NCBI RefSeq assembly: GCF_040958095.1
Contig: NC_091219.1
Location: 30,936,558-31,000,557 of the forward strand
Source of the DNA: Procambarus clarkii
Lineage: Eukaryota; Arthropoda; Malacostraca; Decapoda; Cambaridae
Length of the DNA stretch: 64,000 nt
Direction: 5' to 3'
Positions 53,366-64,000 of the stretch are shown piece after piece. Numbering within the stretch: the stretch's first letter is position 1; each line of letters begins with the position of its first letter. The notes under the pieces are model-generated. The model was given only the letters and a program-made list of their open reading frames with translations. It searched no databases and was not told the origin of the DNA. The position numbers and the translations under genes were made by a program.

Positions 53366-56125
53366 CTGTTTAAAACAAAAGCAATGCAATTAACAGGAGC
53401 CCTTGGTAAAAGCAACACAATTTAATATTTCACATAGGATCAAAAGTTGTCTGCTTAGGAGTTAATAACATTTTATAATTGTAGGAAACATTAAAACAAG
53501 TGTTAGTTCTCAGTAAGGACAGCATTAAATATAAAAATCCTGTCAATATACCGATAACTACTTTCTCTTCCAAGGATAAATAATCATGAAGCACATTACA
53601 CTGCAACATGTACTCAACACCTTGGTATAACTAGATACATTCTATGGTTTTATTATTATTATATGAAACTAGCACAGTATACTGTACTACTATACTTACA
53701 GCCCTGACAGAGAAGTGAAACTTTGATATGGAATGGAGCAGTGCTCAATAGTACAAGCTGTGGAAGTGAACTAGTGAGATGGCAGCTGGAGTATGCAGGG
53801 TGGGTAGAGCACAGTATACCATGTGTGTACAGAGTAAAAATGGCGAGGGAATGAAATGCAGTGATGGAGCAGGTGAAGAGCAATACATCGAGGTCATGTA
53901 GACATTAGTAGAATGCCTGACAATTACTTAAATCTGCATGCCCAAATATATTTTTATTACAAAAGTTCTGTGTACAGTAACAAGTTAGGGTGTACACAAA
54001 TTGTCAAAACAAAGGCCAGAACAAGATTAGTATCCTAATTTTAAAATCCTACACACGGCAAAAGTTCATGTATTTTTTCCAAATTTCATTATTTACGAGG
54101 GGAAAAAATGGTCTGCTGGCAATAGTGGGGAAGAAGCCTATCAAGACAAAAAGACTAATTACTGATGATCAAGCTTATAAGAGAAAGCAGAGAGGAATTT
54201 GGCACTAGCATTATTAATAATAAAACCCTTGCTTATATACTGGCATACACGAGGAAAGGGCATTTTTCTTTATTAGCTAATAAGTATGGGATTGATGCCA
54301 CATTGTTCAGGACCAAAAAGCCAAAGCTAAACACCAGCAAGCACAACTAGGCAAGTACATCCTACAATTATGGTGGTGATATATACTGTACCGGTTTTTC
54401 AGATACAGATGTTAATAATGGAAAACAAAAATAACCCAAACCACACAAATCAAATTGGTGATGTTTCAGTCTCTCCTGGACTTTATTAAGTTATGACATG
54501 AAATGTTGCCATTTCATTTGGGTTGGATTATACGAGATGTTGGTTTAGGAATAACCACCCAAAATAAATTTGTGATCTTAGATAGTAATAGTCAGAAAGC
54601 ACCAAACCAGTATTACAATGCTATAAAGAAATGTGTGAATGAATGTAAGTGTTTAACAGCTTAACAATCAGGAATACTATTTTAGAATTTGCCACTCTTC
54701 ACCTGAAGAACATGTTAACTATATATCAACTATTGTACATCCCAAGGTTGGCTAATACTGTACATGAATGCTATAAGGCTTCAGTAAAAATTCACTGGCA
54801 TGTCATAATTGCACATTGTGCAGCACAAGAGAGGAGTACTGCATTAAACATATGTTTTGGAGAAACAGTATGCCATATGTGTAATATAATGAAAAACAAA
54901 ATTGCTTAAACCTTATTCCAGAGAAAGTTCAAACTGTCCTGTCAATGAAACAATGTTATGGAAACCAACATACAAGTTCAACGTACTGATTAAAGTAGCG
55001 GCTTGCAAAAAGTCAATTTCCTATGCATCAATGGAGCGAGTGGCTCGGATTCGTGCATTTAGGGTAAGGTTAGATTTTGACGTGCCAAATCGAGAGTATG
55101 GGCTGCATACGATCACATGGGGGACTCGGTCAAGTCATACAGGCAGTTTTGCACCTTGATCATATTCTCGAGTGACAGTGGTAAACCAAGTACCCTAATG
55201 AACCTCAAGCACACTATAAAATTGAAGTGTCAGCAATGAATAAACAAGAATATGGTGCAAGTGGTGGACAAACTACATTCACAGCTTCATTTATAATTTT
55301 TATTGGGGACCCCACTTTTCAATAAGATCTATTTTTTCTCTTATGCCTACTACATACATTTTTCTTACACACATCTCCAGGAAGCAGCTGGCACCTATTT
55401 ACTGCTAAGTGAACAGCAGTATTAAGGGTAAGGAAAGGTGCCCAACCATTTCTGTCCTTCCCGGGACAGTCGAGAACCAAGCCAACTGTACCACAAAACC
55501 CTCATATATATATACATAACCCAATAATCTCGGGAACCTGTACTCCAGCACATCACTAGGGGATAACAAAGGGGAGATTAATAGGGTATTAAACGTATCA
55601 ACACAAGACCACGAAACAATGGGGTATAAAATGGATGAGTTTAGATTTAGGAAAGACTTAAATACTGGTTCGGTAACAGGGTTGTTGATTTGTGGAACCA
55701 ATTACCGAGTAACGTGGTGGTGGGGTCCCTCGATTGTTTCAAGCGCGGGTTGGACAAGTGTATGAGTGGGATTGGGTGGTTATAGATAGGAACTGCCTCG
55801 TATGGGCCAATAGGCCTTCTACAGTTACCTTTGTTCTTATGTACTAGTCAAGAAGCGAGAGGCCAGGAGCTGAAACTCAGCCCCGACGAGCATACCTAGA
55901 CGGGGAGGAACACGTCCCAACACCGACCCAGCCACCATGTGCACCCTCCATCACCGCCTCATTTATCACAAATATCTCCCCACTACCGCCACATTTCCCC
56001 TAACTTTCAACCCTCCACGACCCCAGAGACCTTAACTAACCTGTAGAGTGCGTTATACGTCCCCACTAGTGTCAAAATGGGGTGTTTTAGTGAGAGATTG
56101 GAGAGGAAGGTCGAGGTTGACTTAC
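53366..56125 (-). other. RpS19 intron 1 (5' UTR intron)
   Basis: The acceptor TTTTAAACAG ends just before AAG ATG (exon start 53,365). The donor CGCC|GTAAGT lies at 56,125. The intron is about 2.76 kb and AT-rich; apart from the LINE remnant near 55,430-55,850 no feature was recognised. Confidence 0.65.
55430..55850 (+). mobile_element. LINE 3' remnant in RpS19 intron 1
   Basis: The plus strand carries CAAGACCACGAAACAATGGG, TTGTTTCAAGCGCGGGTTGG, and the 3' segment GAACTGCCTCGTATGGGCCA with CAATAGGCCTTCTACAGTTA. A related fragment is in DTL intron 1 at about 57,120-57,300. Frames are degenerate. Confidence 0.65.
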
Positions 56126-56152
56126 GGCGAGTGTTGACGGGGTAGAGGAGAG
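56126..56152 (-). promoter_or_regulatory. RpS19 non-coding first exon with TOP-like start
   Basis: The minus strand reads CTCTCCTCTACCCCG... and ends CACTCGCC before a GTAAGT donor. A start at a C followed by a pyrimidine run is the 5' TOP signature of ribosomal-protein mRNAs. That, together with the acceptor just before the ATG at 53,362, supports this as the untranslated first exon. The exact start is inferred. Confidence 0.6.
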
Positions 56153-56656
56153 ACCTCTGGCGGCGGGCGGGCGAGGCGGCTCACACAAGTGAGCGCCCAC
56201 ATGCGTCTACCCTACTTATTACTTATTATATATACATATTGTATATATGGCTTTGAATGCAAAAAAAAATAGTATATTTATTATTCGTATATATTTTTAA
56301 ATGTATCATTTGCTCTTGTCGAATTTCTTATTGTAACAGCCAGTCGCCACCTGAGCTAAACCACATTAATTATTAAATACAAATACTATACATATAGCTT
56401 TTAATATAATAACATTATAGTATATATAATTCGTGTGTGTTTTTAGATACACAATACTTTCTTTTTTAAAGAAAATATTTAATCCCTTAAATAACTCTTT
56501 TTCTTTTAATTCTTCAATTATTCAAATCAAATTTCAATACATATACTAACATGATAAAATTGAATTATTTTATTAAAAAGAATTTTCATAAAGTAACAAT
56601 AAATAGAGTATATTCATTATTAAAAAAATGTTTTCATTGAGTAATGAAAGTGAAGG
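56153..56656. promoter_or_regulatory. Shared divergent intergenic region between RpS19 and DTL
   Basis: About 500 bp, strongly AT-rich from 56,220 on, separates the inferred RpS19 start from the DTL start. No repeat is recognised inside. Confidence 0.5.
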
Positions 56657-56667
56657 TTCCCGCGAAA
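56657..56667. promoter_or_regulatory. E2F-like site at the DTL start
   Basis: TTCCCGCGAAA matches the E2F consensus closely. It lies 21 bp before the ATG at 56,688. Mammalian DTL/CDT2 is known to be E2F-driven, so the site fits the gene. Its position argues that transcription starts close by and that the ATG at 56,688 is the real start. Confidence 0.6.
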
Positions 56668-56687
56668 TATGCCCCGAGTTTGTTTAC

Positions 56688-59600
56688 ATGTTGGAGACGA
56701 TGCCTGGAGCACCTCGGCCTCATCTTGTTAGTGAACTCTGTGATAGGACCATTAGAGGCCTCTGTGAGTACCCTCAACACGACGCCTCGATTCTATATGT
56801 TGCCTTGGTAAATGATGATAGAAATTGTGGGTGAAGTCTCTGATTGGGAATGAAATAAAGTTTTCGACACTCTGATGGTCTCCTACATGGTCCTTTTAAT
56901 GTTTGCATTTTAACGTGGGTTCTAAATAAATCATTTCTTCACGGGCATTCCCAAGATAATATGAAGTTTATTAACTACTCTCGTGCTTAGAAAGTTTTAT
57001 GAATTACTTTGAATTGTAAGTGTTTTGAAAGACCAGGTTCCTCAAATTGCTATGGCGGTACCATCGCCCACTTCAAGCACCAAGATGAAGTTTTTGTCTA
57101 ATGTAAGCTGATTTATGGAATAAATTACTGGGTCACATAATAGACCTGGGTTCACAGGATTGTTTCAAGCGTAGGTTAGACTTTACAAATTGCTGGCTTC
57201 CTATCCCCTTTGAGACAGCTAGGGAGGTAGTGGTCCTCGGGTAAATATATAAATGTGTTTAGGTGGATATAAATAGGAGCTACCTCTATATATATATCAT
57301 ATATTAAGTGGTCATGTTTGTCCTGGTTTATTGGTGAAATTAAACTACATATTGTACATGTCTCGCATAATCTTAACACTTTAAACATTTGGCATCTTAA
57401 AAACTTTCACCACTTCCACTTTTTTGTTTGTTTTGTTCATGTAAGTATTGTACTGTACACGTACTTCCCACACATTCCACATAACCATACAAATCTGTGT
57501 TTATTTCTTGTAAAGCACAAGACCAACTGTCGTTCAAAGGGGGAAAAGTTCAGGCAGAAGGGTCCCTGACCATATTTTCCCACCCCTCTGAATTAGTTTT
57601 GAATTACAAATATATAAAGACAATATAGGAAGTGTTTGAGCAGTATAAAAGTAGAAATGGCACCTGCATAGCAGAACATATTATAAAACAGTACAGAAAT
57701 TACTGTGTCAATTATTCTGGATGCTCCATTACATTATGTATTTTGTATTACTTTTGGGAATCCTTATACAAAGCATATCAATATTAATTTGTATTATTTC
57801 CATTACAGATCCTGGCCAAGTAAAGAAAGCACAGAAGAGCTTGTTTGCCTGGAGTTTCAAGTGCTACCGTGATGACGAATATGAGGGCATTGCTGTCGAA
57901 CTTGAAGAAAACGTTCCCCAGTCTGGAGTGGAACCACCAATATATGCATGTAAATTTGGTGAAGGAAAAAATTATGGACATATACTTGTGCTAGCAAATG
58001 AAGATGGTCAAATAGGTCTACGAGATACGCGACTAGTTGGCAGTGTGTCACCAGTGGAAGGTATATTACAGAGTTAATATTGATGTCATTGTTGATGAAC
58101 TACTGCACAGTATGAGATATGAGAACAAACACCAGTAAAAATTTAATGTGTAATAAATTATTAGGAACCTAAATGTTTATATGGAATCAATTCTAGTTGG
58201 ACTCTTTTTAAGTTAGCTCTTTCGTTTTTGTTTTCTTGACTAAATCCCACTATCACTCATATCAACCCACCCACTATGTCCACCCACCATCACCCATATG
58301 CCTTCTGTCCCACTTGCCAACCCCTTACCCACACCCCACCCTCCAGTCCACCCACACTTCCCTCTTTTCCTCTGTGTACTGTGTTTGCATTTTCACAAAA
58401 TGTACATAGTACGAGTAAGTTGCACTTTTATTTTTAAGAATGCCATATTCATGAGATTATTTGTATCGAGCTATGCCTGGCACAGGGATTGAATATCACC
58501 TTTGATTAGTTGTCATTTAAATATCTGATTAAAATATGCTTCTGAAGTTTGATAAAATTATGCTTCTCATGTTTGATAAAATATGTTACTCAAGTTTAAA
58601 AACAAAACATAGCTGTTGGACCACAGTCTTTTCCTTTAGTTGTAGCTTATTCTTTCAATGTTTCAGGTCAGCAGATCCATCAGAATGCCATCTTTGATGT
58701 GTGTTGGGTGCCAGGGTCTGCTGAGCTGGTATCCGTGTCTGGGGATCAGTGTGTGTCTATTTTGGCAGTACGGGAAGATGGCACTCTGGACGTGACTCTG
58801 TCATTGTTGGGGCACACTAGATCCGTCAAGACTGTTCATGTAAACCCGTATGACCCATGTTAGTATTGCTTTTATCGTGTGTTTACTCTCACATACTTTA
58901 CAGCATTTAGGTACTTTAGATTCGTTGCAAATTTCAGATATTTTCCATCTGTATGTATATACTGTATCCCATTTGGACATATATTCCTATTATAGAGCAA
59001 GTTATTTAATAAAGAAAATCTGCATTATATTCCAATACTGGATTATTTTTGAGACATTCATTTTGCCATTTTCTTCCTATCTCCATCTTCTTCTTGTGTC
59101 CCATTTTTATAATGTGAAACATTTTCAGCTTTTATCAACTCTCAATGCACATCTGCCTATTTTTTAAGGTTATCTGTCAATTATAAATCACACCAGCTTC
59201 CAATGATCTTGCCTGTATTGGGTAATGAAACTAGGTTCAAATGTCTGCCAAGTTAAAGCCTATTCTGCATGTGTGACATCAATGAGCATTTGTCAACAAG
59301 ACATTGTAATACCTTGGGCAAATCATAATTTGGTAAGTGCTATATTACTAAAAAGTGAAGTGCTTTCAGGCTGTAGGCTGTCTATTAGACTCGAAGTAAG
59401 AAAATGTGGTCATATGTCTTATGATGTTTACATTCACTCCTGCTTATGATATCGGCACTACAGACAGGTGGTAACATGAAAATTAATTGCAATTAATTGA
59501 TTCCCATCACTTGCCCGTGGCAGGAAATACTGCATTTATTTGTTATCTTTGAAAATGAGAACCTAGTTGGTTTGTCAGATAAATTAATATACATTCAGTA

Positions 59601-62513
59601 CAGTATTATCATTATTGGCTGTTATATTAAGCATGCAAGAAAATTATAGAAATTAATTTTATGTCCTGATAAAGATATTAATAGTTGAGCTGAAAGTCAC
59701 AAGAGTTGGGGGCCTGGCTCTTGGCACTTAATGTTTTGTGTTTGTTAACACTATAACCTGATATGACCAAAGCACTGTATATCTATCCTAACATGTTGCA
59801 AAATTGGGAAACTAATCAGTTACTCTTTTTAGCAGTATACCTTTAAAATATATGAATATTTACTTCAGTTTCTTTTCTAATGCTCCAGGTGTGATAGCAA
59901 CAGGAGCACGTGATGGCAGTGTAATTATCTGGGACAAGCGTTGTAAGCCACACCACAAAGCTGATGAGATAGCCCCAGCTCACTCCAATCTTGGCAAGTT
60001 TTGTATTTTGTTTTCAGAATTGTATATATTAGATAATCCTTATTGTAAATTAAGTTATTGTCCTCTATTCTTTTTTGAGAGGCTTCCTGTAGCTTACATG
60101 CTATTTATTAGAACCAAGCTTTGAGATGTGTACCAGGCCTAATGAGATTCATATTGACCTACCAGAGCCACGACCAGAATCTGGCTTTCTCTATGGTGAG
60201 GGTAACTTGTGGATCAGAGATGAATTTGAGACCCAAAAAATACCCACCAAAAAGATAGGTGGGTAGGATAGGAAAGGAAGGTCTAATAGTGTCTATGGAT
60301 GAGTGAAGCCTACCTCTTTATGCCCCACCTATTAGCCTTGTTGTATGGTTTGCATTATAATTTAATTATTCTGAGTGATTACACTCCAGTGATGGCATAG
60401 TAACAAATGTCTAATTGTGTTTTGATTTGCCTGGTCTTCAGTGGGACTAGGAACCCGCTCAACCAAAAAGTGAATAAAACTCACAAACTGTTCACCAAGT
60501 CAAAGGGAACCCAGTGCTCATATTTAGTGATTAATAAATATATTATCTTGTGGATGCTAATGTTATTGATTGACTATATTATTCCTCATGTTGAATTTTT
60601 ATTGTTATCTCTTCCAATTTCTCTGCAACAGGCAAAACCATAGCATCACCCAGTGTTCGCAAAGCAGCTATGGCCAGCTCGTCATTAAACAACAGTGTAA
60701 CGGGTGTTGTGTTCCAGCAGCAGCATGTTGTTATCTCATCTGGAGCCTCAGATGGGTAAGGAGATAGTATTTGTTTTTTAAGCTGGAGTATTTGGATGGC
60801 AAGGGTAAATAGGGTGGAAGTGTTCATATGCCATCGTTCCCTGCGCCTCTCTGAGGGAATGAGGTAAGACTTGTGGTCTCTGGTAGGTAAAAAGAACTTT
60901 GCAACTGATAACACTCAAGTAGCATGGCACTTAATCAGTATGATAGCTTCAGGAAGCCTCCAGGGCTCACTTAGAAATTGGCATTTCATTACAATTAACG
61001 TTTTTTTTTTTTTTTTACAGGCTCATAAAACTGTGGGACCTCCGCAAGACTCATGGTGGTGGAAAACGTGAACCCCAGTGTCAAAACATTCTGGAACACA
61101 CTGGCCGCTCATCGCATAGGGGCTTCACATCCTTATCTGTTTCACCATCTCGCGATGTTTTATACACATCTTGCATGGATAACACAATCTATGCCTATCA
61201 CCTTGCAAATCCCACTCCTAAACCAGGTATGTTTCATGTGAATATCCACAAAATGACTAAATTATACTATTACATTTACATTTTAAAGGTCTCTGTGAGT
61301 GTTGTTAATCCTGGGGCTCTCAACCTTTGCTGGTATGAGAGAAGGACAATGAAATGATTGATGTCATTTTAAGTATGAGTGAATAATTTGCAGTAATGTG
61401 TGCCTGGTAGAAAACCTATCAACAAAATGTATTTTAGCAGCATATGACTTTGTCATAAGTAGTTTGTGAGGATACTTCTCTTTTGATTCACAAACAAATT
61501 AGTAAACAGAGATAGAAGAAAGAAGCAATGAATTAAAATGTTAGATAATATATTTTTAAGAAGTCTGCAAATTGAATTATTGTATACTGTACATGGAGTA
61601 AGTAGGTGGATATAGTCAATATTATGGATTTTTGCATATATGTATAGCATTATGAGAAGGGTGCCATGGAAGTAATAGGCGAGACAAGTACATAGTGTGT
61701 TACCTGCAAATATTTACTTGTGGCCAGTTTCAAGATGGGACAGGCTTTTTTTTGGGGGGGTTATCTTGAGGTTATCTTGAGATGATTTCGGGGCTTTTTT
61801 TTAGTGTCCCCGCGGCCCGGTCCTCGACCAGGCCTCCACCCCCAGGAAGCAGCCCGTGACAGCTGACTAACACCCAGGTACCTATTTTACTGCTAGGTAA
61901 CAGGGGCATAGGGTGAAAGAAACTCTGCCCAATGTTTCTCGCCGGCGCCTGGGATCGAACCCAGGACCACAGGATCACAAGTCCAGCGTGCTGTCCGCTC
62001 GGCCGACCGGCTCCCGTATGGGGGGTGATGTTTTGATCATTAAAGCTGATCTGGCATGTTTAGCGGGGAATGTCTTGATGTTTTTCTGTCATGGCCAGTT
62101 TCTCAGGAAGGTTTGGAGAGGGACATTAGAATCAGAAATAAAATAACAAAGATGCTTGAGCTCTAAATGATATACTGATGTGACTTACCAACAGTGTGCA
62201 ATTTAACATTTATTAAACATCCCACATGTTAATAATGTCATGGAAGACTTAGGTCATCCAGTCCTCTTACTGATTAACTTTGTAATTAATAATTCATATC
62301 TTGCCCACAGTTGCTGAATACACAGGTCATGTAAATCTGACGTACTTTGTGAAGTCTTGTATCAGTCCGTGTGGTTCTTATCTGCTGAGTGGCTCCAGTG
62401 ACAATTGTGCATATATATGGCTGACTGACAGTCCAGGGCAGCCTATAGCAAGACTTGGAGGACACTTTGCAGAGGTCACTTCTGTGGGCTGGTGCCCGGT
62501 TGATGACGAAAAG
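56688..62513 (+). CDS. DTL: DTL/CDT2, WD40 substrate receptor of CRL4 ubiquitin ligase (5' seven exons, 3' end outside window)
   Basis: CDT2 binds DDB1 and directs CUL4-DDB1 to PCNA-bound substrates such as CDT1 and SET8 in S phase. Exons: 56,688 (or 56,628)-56,763, 57,809-58,060, 58,667-58,858, 59,889-59,993, 60,632-60,755, 61,021-61,226 and 62,311-62,513. Phases agree throughout and give 386 residues here (from 56,688). Recognisable pieces are HILVLANEDGQIGLRD, IFDVCWVPGSAELVSVSGDQ, VIATGARDGSVIIWDKR, SSGASDGLIKLWDLRK, SCMDNTIYAYHL, and YLLSGSSDNCAYIWL with FAEVTSVGWCP. WDKR (188-191) and WDLR (255-258) are the DDB1-binding WDXR motifs. The last propeller repeat and the C-terminal region with the PIP box expected for this family must lie beyond 64,000. 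Exon 1 is the least certain, chosen by phase and by the CCTCT|GTGAGT donor. Intron 4 uses a GC donor. Confidence 0.93.
56764..57808 (+). other. DTL intron 1
   Basis: GTGAGT donor at 56,764 and CATTACAG acceptor at 57,801-57,808. A LINE 3' remnant (TTGTTTCAAGCGTAGGTTAG and GGAGCTACCTCTATATATA) is at about 57,120-57,300. Confidence 0.6.
59994..60631 (+). other. DTL intron 4, GC-AG type
   Basis: The exon end TCTTG is followed by GCAAGT, not GT. The acceptor CTCTGCAACAG ends at 60,631. The flanking exons join in frame as a Gly codon only with this donor, and GCAAGT is the usual form of the rare GC donor class. Confidence 0.8.
61758..62017 (-). mobile_element. tRNA-headed SINE in DTL intron 6
   Basis: The minus strand starts GGGAGCCGGTCGGCCGAGCG and carries CTGGGTTCGATCCCAGGCGC (B box). 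The same body as the SINE at 680-938 follows, ending in CTCAAGATAACCTCAAGATA-type repeats. The anticodon-like loop CTTGTGA would read TGT (Thr), but the stem has a mismatch. Confidence 0.85.
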
Positions 62514-62603
62514 GTAAATTTGTCTAGGTGCTACCCAGATTCTTTACACTGTACCTGCAGTTAATTGTATTACCTCTTTTTGAGTCTTAAAGCTACTATA
62601 TAT

Positions 62604-63301
62604 TTAACACTTTCTGCGGATGAGGACTCCGCCCGAAGTCCTGTTTCGCCTCACCGCTTCCGCATGGTGGACATAAATTTATGTCCTCTTTTAAAATATT
62701 TGTATAAAATTCAATTTTAATCCGATTTACTTTGGGTTTGTTTCAAACTGCGCGCCATGAGGCTCTCTTTCTCACCACTAGGCTGCATGGTACAATAAGT
62801 TCATGAAAGGTGTGGACCACTTCGATCAAATGGTATTACCATTTTACCCGGAAAACTCACAAGTGGACCTAAAAGATAACGTTTTATTTCCTGCAAATGG
62901 CTTTGCATAATGCCTTTGTTTTGTACAAATACAACACAACTGATCAAAAAAAGCTAACATTGCTACAGTTCCACGAGGTGGCAAATTGGGCCCTATTGTG
63001 CTGGGACCCGGAAGATTGGCCTCAAACAGCAACAGTATCTCAACACTTGTGGCACGCTCCAGACATAAATGATGACACAGGTCCTGCCTATGCTGACGCC
63101 ATGCAAACTCCTGGACCATCTGGTGTGAGGCGGCCCTTGTTCACTTCAACACCTCAAGCTGAAGCAGCAACCGAATCAGAACCCGAGATGTCTGGCACAC
63201 TGCCATTTGACGAGACGGTTTTGTCAGATGACTCTGACTCAAATGTTGAACCTCCAGCGTTCAGTTGATTCTGAAAATCGCATTAACTACAAACTGAAAC
63301 G
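62604..63301 (+). mobile_element. piggyBac-like element remnant in DTL intron 7
   Basis: TTAA at 62,604-62,607 followed by CACTTTCTGCGGATGAGG looks like a piggyBac target site and terminus. The transposase C-terminal part follows from about 62,784. No matching right terminus was found, so the extent is approximate. Confidence 0.65.
62784..63268 (+). pseudogene. piggyBac-like transposase, C-terminal fragment with frameshift and stop
   Basis: YNKFMKGVDHFDQMV is read from about 62,790. The frame shifts by one base near 62,835 into YHFTRKTHKWT, meets a TAA near 62,871, and continues KITFYFLQMALHNAFVLYK into a frame open to 63,268. The GVD.FDQ and TRKT.KW motifs are characteristic of piggyBac transposases, just after the last catalytic Asp. 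The tail is acidic (ESEPEMSGTLPFDETVLSDD), and the Cys-rich C-terminal finger usual in the family is missing. Confidence 0.8.
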
Positions 63302-63609
63302 AGTATTTTGATACCAGAATGAACACTGTATCATATAAACTGCCATAAGTAGACTCGAACCATCATAGATTTTTTTTTGGGTGTAGCGTGTGTCTGCATG
63401 AGTGTCCCAAACGGGTTGCAGATGGGTGACTTTAGCCGTTTATACTGGTAATGTATTTTGTATTTTGATACCAGAATGAACACTGTATCACATAAACTGC
63501 CATAAGTAGACTCGAACCTTCATAGATTTTTTTTTGGGTGTAGCGTGTGTCTGCATGAGTGTCCCAAACGGGTTGCAGGTGGGTGATTTTAGCCGTTTAT
63601 ACTGGTAAT
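63302..63609. repeat. Tandem duplication of a roughly 150-bp unit
   Basis: Unit 1 (63,302-63,460) and unit 2 (63,461-63,609) share TTGATACCAGAATGAACACT, GGGTGTAGCGTGTGTCTGCA and AGCCGTTTATACTGGTAATG with few differences. They follow the piggyBac remnant and may belong to its 3' side. Confidence 0.88.
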
Positions 63610-64000
63610 GCTTCCCCCATATCATGTATTATATGCATATGTCTGTTTAGGGAATTTTATTCCGATCAATGTACAATAAAAAATAACTGTGTGCAACAAG
63701 TATAAACTTGACAAACATAACAAAAGTAAAAACATTTCGTGTGTGTTTGACACTCACTGATATGTTCCAGCGTTGTTTTATATTTGGCGCTATTCTATCT
63801 TACGCTTTGTTGATCTTTTTTACCTACGGGCTCATAGAACATTCTATTGCGAACACATTGACACAAAAATGAATGATGTACATAGAATAATAATGTCAGG
63901 AGAGTGAAATAAGTATAAACTTTCAAAGCGCCGTATCGCACAAGTGTCGTCCCGTCACCGATACCGGGTAACAATTTCACCACTTCCCACACTCTTGCTG
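63610..64000. other. No feature recognised; presumed DTL intron 7
   Basis: No exon for the last WD40 repeat could be found up to the window edge. Confidence 0.5.

Noticed and set aside
53659-55160. Several short frames inside RpS19 intron 1
   Set aside because: None has a domain or splice support, and they lie in AT-rich intron sequence.
56628-56687. Upstream in-frame ATG of DTL exon 1 at 56,628
   Set aside because: It would put the E2F-like site inside the coding region; the ATG at 56,688 is preferred. RNA 5' ends could overturn this.

Overview
The window is nuclear DNA from an arthropod, most likely a decapod crustacean of crayfish type. The evidence is two spliced animal genes with long repeat-filled introns, many dinucleotide tracts, several minisatellites, tRNA-derived SINEs, RNase H-bearing LINE remnants, Tigger and piggyBac remnants, and foldback elements. 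The decapod assignment rests on the general look of the repeats, not on a database match. No bacterial operon, CRISPR array or intact virus-like gene is visible.

Layout. Positions 1-33,200 hold repeats only: foldback elements, a small AAC-tailed retroposon present in six copies, tRNA SINEs, 3' ends of LINEs, a 2-kb array of a 32-bp unit (8,605-10,652), a 0.66-kb array of a 30-bp unit (11,553-12,210), and AT-rich satellite-like monomers (27.4-31 kb). Positions 33,237-36,712 hold two head-to-tail copies of a rearranged Tigger/pogo element whose transposase halves lie on opposite strands. Positions 38-44.3 kb hold two related 3' fragments of an RNase H LINE. Positions 45.3-48.3 kb look like a spliced minus-strand transcription unit without a long reading frame; its last intron contains a 150-nt near-complete hairpin. 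Positions 48.4-52.0 kb are repeats again, including another RNase H LINE.

The clear genes lie at the right end. RpS19 (ribosomal protein eS19) is on the minus strand, 52,014-56,152, with four coding exons and a non-coding TOP-like first exon. Exon 3 carries a one-base deletion in a run of C that breaks the frame. DTL/CDT2 (substrate receptor of the CRL4 ubiquitin ligase) starts about 0.5 kb away on the plus strand. Seven exons, covering most of the WD40 propeller, lie at 56,628-62,513, and the gene runs out of the window. The two genes are divergent: a growth-linked ribosomal gene beside an S-phase gene with an E2F-like site near its start. DTL intron 4 appears to use a GC-AG splice pair. A SINE sits in intron 6 and a decayed piggyBac element in intron 7.

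Exon borders and products were read by eye from splice signals and remembered protein families. Element borders are approximate unless target-site duplications are given.
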